Assembly: GCA_963971425.1 (NCBI GenBank)
Contig: OZ020516.1
Location: forward strand, 20,033,332-20,097,331
DNA length: 64,000 nt
Direction: 5' to 3'
Origin: Bryoerythrophyllum caledonicum
Taxonomy: Eukaryota; Streptophyta; Bryopsida; Pottiales; Pottiaceae
Part shown: positions 59,584-64,000 of the stretch, in pieces
How positions within the stretch are numbered: the stretch's first letter is position 1
Layout of the letters: every line of letters begins with the position of its first letter
Position numbers and translations under genes: made by a program
Notes under the pieces: model-generated
What the model was told of the DNA's origin: nothing
The model's database searches: none
Seen by the model: the letters and a program-made list of their open reading frames with translations, nothing else

Positions 59584-60556
59584 TTAGTGTAAACTCATAC
59601 ATGCGTGAATTACAATATGGACTATGTCAACATTGGTTGCCCGCCGACACAAAATTCTAAGTAATACTAGGACGTGGACGCTTACTGCTTGGATACGACC
59701 ATATGAACTGCTCCCATTCAAGGTCACCCGATAGGAGGCAACCGGTCCCAGTAAAGGCAGACAACGCAAGGACGACGACCTTGGCAGGAGAAATAAAGTT
59801 TTCTTCTACAAGGCTGTTGTCTGCCCTTTTTTAACTTTCGAAAGGCACGGTGGATTCTTTCACCAAGGAAAGGCAATCTTCCATCGAGTTATCTAAGGGT
59901 ACAAGTATGATCAACTCTTTCATGCTTTCAATGAGCTTCAAGACCTTGAAGAGAACGGACGTCTCATTTGCAAAGGTCCTGATAGAATCCATGGTGATGG
60001 ACTCCGGATAGATGGCATTATATGGACTATTCTTGACATTCGTGAAAGGGGAGTCGTCAATCAATTGGGTATAGCAGCTATTTGCTTTAGTTCCTTTTAG
60101 CGCGGAGGGACTCATAAAATGCGTAGACAACCTCTGTAGGTAGAATTTCCAACCTCCTACACTAAACCTTGCCACCTCGCGGTAGGACTAGTTGAAAATA
60201 TGACTAATCCTTTTAATGCTGGGGCATACATCTTTACAGGTTCTAATTTCATTGGCATGCCTATCTGGATTCTCGAAACTCCAAATCACAATAGTGAAGT
60301 TCTTAATGAAGTAGTTAAGAAATTTAACCATTTGAGGCCGGCTATTCTTATACAATGATCCGTTCTTGTCAATATCTTGTGCAAATAACAAACCATTTAC
60401 TTGGAGGACAAGGAAATAACTAGTGAGTGGTCCTCTGTCCACCTGAATGATGTGCTCAAATGCCTTCATATCTCCATCCGCTCCATCCTCTTTGGCAGCA
60501 AGAGTTGGTATAGCAACATGAACTGATATGGCAGAAGGAGGAATACCTGGTTGAAC
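59584..60556 (-). pseudogene. FCP1/NIF-like module 1 (single premature stop)
   Basis: This looks like one exon beginning after an acceptor (ATCAATTAACAG) near 60557. The frame gives TSYFLVLQVNGLLFAQD, SRPQMVKFLNYFIKNFTIVI with WSF, a stop at about 60188, then in the same frame LIDDSPFTNVKNSPYNAIYP and on to 59831. The order matches the FCP1/NIF HAD domain, but the nucleophile position is Gln (LVLQVNG), so catalysis is unlikely even without the stop. Downstream (59820 to 59640) is the SGDLEWEQFIWSYPSSKRP segment shared with module 2. Confidence 0.6.
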
Positions 60557-62622
60557 TGTTAATTGATAGATATATAGAAGATATTAGGTATACGATTGGC
60601 GGGCAACCGACGAAGAAGTGGAACATGAAAATATATTTGGATTACACATTGCAAACTCAAAAGTTCAAACATAGCAAAGGAGTATTGTGTTTACGGAGTC
60701 CAACACTTTTATAAAGAAGGTAATGTGCTGAAGGCCAAGAGAAGTCTGGTAGATGTACTATCTCGTGACTAACCTCCGCAAGTATTGCATGTGTTGTGCG
60801 TCACAGGAGGAGCAGTAGGGGAAAGTCTTGTGTTGGGATGATCCACAGAGTCAGGTGACATCGATAATTTTCTTGGTGTAGAATCCACGCTACCCCCCCC
60901 TTTGCCTTTCTACGCTTTTTCAGAGGAGGTGGAAAACGCTTCCGAGATCGCACATTCTTGTTGTTCCTCGGATTGCTCCTCGTCGACGGCAGCCTAGAAG
61001 AAATGGCACCTTCTTCCGACAATGCCTTGGTGTTCCTAGAATTGTTCCTCTGCTTCTTTTGTGGTGGCTCACCAGAGGCGGAACTCTAGGGAGTCTGACC
61101 TCCAGTGACTTCGAAAGCCGCAACTGGAGTATTACGTTTGCAAAGAAATAATCTTCATACTCCATTGCTTCTTCCTGGCGCCCACTCCTGGTGTTTGCAC
61201 AATTTTTTGCTACTACTTATTGCACAACATCATTGGATTTAGGAGTAGTCGACGGGCTTGGCTCTGAAGAAGACGCCAAATTTTGTCACAATGCAGGCCT
61301 ATTGGATACAGCTGGGCTTGGAACACGTGGTGTCGGCGGCCCGCCAATGCTTGGGTCGATGGAGATTACAGGTCGGAGACGGACAAATGCGAATTGTGTG
61401 CGCACAACAATTTCTGTAGCTTGATTAGGTGTGCTTCATAAAGACAAACACATAAGCCAGCTCCTGTGAGCTATCCATCATCCTGCACCTCGTCATAGAG
61501 TTTAATGTCATCCCCTTCATCATCATTTAGTCCGGTCCCGTTCTCTGAATCCTGGTCAGTTTCAGTCCATGCGACGACCTCATTGGGTACCACTGCGGGC
61601 ACAGCTGGGACTGCTGGCGCAACTGGGTGAGCTCTCTTTGGCATGAAGGACATAGCATTAATTCAATCTCTTCCACCCAAAATCTCCGCTTCCTTGCAAA
61701 CAAACTGGATGGCTGTTCCTTTGTGTTGCTGATGGGCAAACATATACGGTTAGTCATTGGTAAGATAAGAATATCAACGGCGAGCCGCCGACGGACTAAA
61801 GACGGTCTAATAATACATGTAAATGCACGTCAACAAGAAAGGATGAAGAGAAGGAGCCTTACCAAAGCCATAGCACTTACGTTGCCTCCACCCCAAGTGT
61901 TGAAGGTGAGACTCAAATTGACCTTCATTAGTGTGGGTTGCAAAATTGTCGAGAGCAACATCAAACTTGGATGGCATTCTTCTCCAACCTAGTTCAAGGA
62001 CGAGGGCGAGGCAATGTCGTCATAGACTAGACTTAGAGGCTTCGTCAATCCAATTACATTTTGGAATTGGCGTAAGCGATCTCGTGGAGCTCCCGGCTGA
62101 TTGAAGAGGATGCCTACTTGCACGATTCGTCTTTCATTGATGGCGGAGGGACGAAATTTTCCGCTGGAGTCTGGAAGGTAGCAGATAGTACGGATTGCAC
62201 AATCCACCTTCTTAGCACAACATTCGGTCTCAATCACAAAATTGGACTCGTTGACTGTGATAAAAATTGAAGGGGCAAATAGTCCCTATCATCTCTTTCT
62301 CCCCGCAACATCCTTTTTGTAACAGCTTTCAGTCCGTCTTTGTTGTAGTAGATCGGATCCCCATTCTTATCGAAGCAAAAGACAATGAACATCTCGCATG
62401 CCGCCTTCTGAAGCTTGAAGTCTCCGAGTTGGTCAAGACGTCTTCAAGCTCATGCTCAAGACGTCTTCAAGCTCCTTTGCAACGCAAACTTCATAGCACA
62501 CGGTATACTCATCCACAACACTACTTGAGAGAAAACTTTCTCAACACCGCATGGAACTCTTGTAGAGCGGAGGTAGTACTTGGAGTAATCTTGTTGTACC
62601 TCTCTTCGAGAAAGGCCTTCCC
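60557..62622 (-). pseudogene. Decayed minus-strand coding region, unknown
   Basis: Several minus-strand frames look coding. One is Lys/Arg-rich and NLS-like (RSRKRFPPPLKKRRKAKGG, near 60920). Another is acidic (SENGTGLNDDEGDDIKLYDE, near 61500). A third (62237 to 61989) starts IETECCAKKVDCAIRTICYL. A possible GT-AG intron (about 61866 to 61729) contains one of the GC-rich motifs. A 22-bp doublet (CAAGACGTCTTCAAGCTC) occurs at about 62436 and 62456. I recognise no family. Orientation and position suggest the N-terminal part of whatever carried the FCP1-like modules. Confidence 0.35.
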
Positions 62623-63201
62623 CTAATTGCTAAGCTCCAGCTCGCATCTTATTTTCAAGATGGTTTTGTCGCTGATGCCCTTCTCGTCTGCAAGTTGCTT
62701 GTATTCCGCAACCGGCCAATGGATATAGGTATTATCTCCTGCCTTCTTCAACATATACCTTCGGAAAATCAGCATGAGCTTGTTTTTGATGTGGTATTCC
62801 ATCTGCTTATCACCACACCAAGATTTCAACGATACATCATTTGCATCATTAACGCCCCCCCTCCCCCCCATGACCTTCAAGTACACCTTCCCCGCAATAA
62901 TTTCATGAGCAAGCTTTATGGATTCCTCATCCCGGAGGCCAAGAATTTGTTGAAGGTTATGGAGGATGAGGTCGTTTTGAGGAATTTTGAAGATGGTTTG
63001 GAGCTTCTTTCCATCTTCACCAATCAGGTTGCCCCGATTCCATGCGCCAAAGACTTTTTGCCACTTGTTATAAAGGTCTTCGGGGGCGGAGACCAGGGCA
63101 GCTTCAAGGTATCCGTCTCCGAGTCCTTTCCCAACAAAGTAGCAAGGTATACCTTGCAAAACTCCTGCACAGTGACATAGGATGCATTTACTTGAGATCA
63201 A
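62623..63201 (-). pseudogene. Open frame of unknown family (~190 codons)
   Basis: Longest clean minus-strand frame in this part, ending at a stop at 62623 to 62625. Coding-like text resumes in the same frame beyond the stop (GKAFLEERYNKITPSTTSAL). It includes GKGLGDGYLEAALVSAPEDL, KLAHEIIAGKVYLKVMGGRG and YMLKKAGDNTYIHWPVAEYK. No catalytic motif or zinc finger. The first ~15 residues are probably not part of the protein. It could be the 5' exon of a transposon-borne gene reading leftward. Confidence 0.4.
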
Positions 63202-63600
63202 CTACAATGTTGTCGGTTGGCCACTATGGGAGTCTAAAACTCCCTCTTGGTTGCCTCTACCAAAAAAATTAGTTAATATAGGGTTTTTAGTCTTAATTAT
63301 GTAGAAAAAGTAGTTAGAGTTGGGTAGAATTAGAATAGATAGTGGATAGCGGAAATAGGGAAATGCTTAAGTAGTTAATTCGGTTTATAGTGGTGAAAAA
63401 ACCAGGTCTTAAAATTACTAGTTTAAGTCCCGGAAAACAATTTCAAAAGAGTCTTGGAAGAGATCCCAGGACGTAAGTGTAAAATCACCACTTAATCTAA
63501 ATTAACTAATTAACTTTAGGAGGTAGTTAGAAGTAGTTGAGTTCTTCTAGATGCTAATTCTTGTTGAAAGAATTAGTAGTAGTGGTAGAAAAGAAAATAA
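63202..63600. other. No gene recognised
   Basis: AT-rich, with repeated TAGTTAG/GTAGTTA words. No supported feature. Confidence 0.4.
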
Positions 63601-63658
63601 AATAAAAAATAAAATAAAAATAAAAATAAAAATTTATTAAAATTTATTTTTAAAAAAT
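63592..63658. repeat. (AAAAT)n-type A-rich tract
   Basis: About 60 bases made almost entirely of AAAAT/AAAAAT units, then AAATTTATT. Could be the A-rich tail of a retroposon reading rightward, or a simple repeat. Confidence 0.7.
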
Positions 63659-63659
63659 G

Positions 63660-63775
63660 CATACCCGGGTATTAACCCGGGTATGAACTAGCGCGGGTAC
63701 CAACTCGGGTATGGACTGATACCCGGGTACCCGGGAATCACCCGGGCAGCAGCCCGGGTAGCTCCAGCCGCCTTC
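63660..63775. repeat. Dense ACCCGGGTA cluster
   Basis: ACCCGGGTA, GCGGGTACC, CCCGGGAATC, CCCGGGCAGC and related words occur about ten times in 115 bp. The motif is self-complementary, so the block can form many alternative hairpins and is very CpG-rich against its surroundings. No ORF. Confidence 0.8.
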
Positions 63776-64000
63776 AAAACCCTGTCCCGAAATTTTCCTC
63801 TGCCGAATTTCTCTTCTCTTTCTCTCGAACTCTTCTTCTCCCCCCTCCAGAACTCTTCTCTCTCCCTCTCCTTCTCTTTAATCTTTCCTCCCCCCTCAAA
63901 TTTTCTCCTCTATCTCCCTCTCTAGTTCCCTCTCTATCTCTCTTAAAAGTTTTCTCTCTCTATTTGTTTTTTTTGGAGTTGGGGTTTGAAGTAGTCGATA
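63776..64000. other. Pyrimidine-rich tract at the right edge
   Basis: About 200 bases dominated by CTCTCC/TTCTCT on the plus strand. This could be a 5' UTR or promoter of a gene or element starting to the right. The window ends before this can be judged. Confidence 0.4.

Larger units (their letters stand above)
56765..61793. repeat. Recurrent GC-rich near-palindrome (7 sites)
   Basis: A core of GTCGGCGGGCAACCAAT type, near-palindromic, recurs in both orientations at about 56765, 57529, 59173, 59632, 60594, 61331 and 61773. Examples are GATTGGCGGGCAACCGACG (60594), TGTCGGCGGCCCGCCAATGC (61331) and ATTGGTTGCCCGCCGACAC (59632). It is absent from the other parts of the window I scanned. Several instances fall in apparent introns or module boundaries. 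Confidence 0.65.

Noticed and set aside
1..64000. CRISPR arrays, bacterial promoters, riboswitches, rRNA or canonical tRNA genes
   Set aside because: None found. The tandem repeats are not regularly spaced by unique spacers, and gene structure is eukaryotic.

Overview
The window is nuclear DNA from an intron-rich green plant. Two genes with dozens of short GT-AG introns encode a GDSL esterase/lipase and a PRT6/UBR-type N-degron ubiquitin ligase. They sit among plant-type transposon debris: a Ty3/Gypsy LTR element, Harbinger-like MITEs and foldback elements. I cannot name the species. A non-flowering streptophyte (fern, lycophyte, bryophyte or charophyte relative) fits the unfamiliar repeats, but that is a guess. 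There are no bacterial operons, CRISPR arrays, rRNA genes or intact tRNA genes.

Layout. 0.5 to 2.4 kb: a broken ORF cluster on the minus strand, partly enclosed by a 31-bp inverted repeat. 2.4 to 9.4 kb: AT-rich repeats, two copies of a ~0.93-kb TTAA-flanked element and a ~600-bp foldback. 9.4 to 11.8 kb: an intact five-exon GDSL gene on the minus strand (369 aa). 14.3 to 15.4 kb: a phosphofructokinase gene relic split by one MITE and followed by a second. 17.1 to 32.3 kb: an intact-looking PRT6-like gene on the minus strand, which I resolved into 44 exons (about 1,783 aa). 33.9 to 44.2 kb: an array of TTAA elements, including a three-deep nest, and a 1.24-kb MITE inserted in a foldback relic. 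46.3 to 52.4 kb: a decayed Ty3/Gypsy element with a PHD-finger-like coda. 53.5 to 56.1 kb: another TTAA element, a 0.6-kb MITE and a 117-bp duplication. 56.8 to 63.2 kb: decayed minus-strand coding matter with four FCP1/NIF-like (HAD phosphatase-like) modules, interspersed with a GC-rich near-palindrome. 63.6 to 64.0 kb: A-rich, CCCGGG-rich and pyrimidine-rich blocks.

Only the GDSL and PRT6-like genes look functional. They have unrelated jobs: secreted lipid/ester hydrolysis, and recognition of destabilising N-termini for proteasomal degradation. The most notable non-genic content is a high-copy, apparently non-autonomous DNA element family. It ends in CCCCTAAAGGCCCAAG, is about 0.93 kb long and is bounded by TTAA. 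Nested copies show directly that it inserts into TTAA and duplicates it, which is the signature of piggyBac-type transposition.
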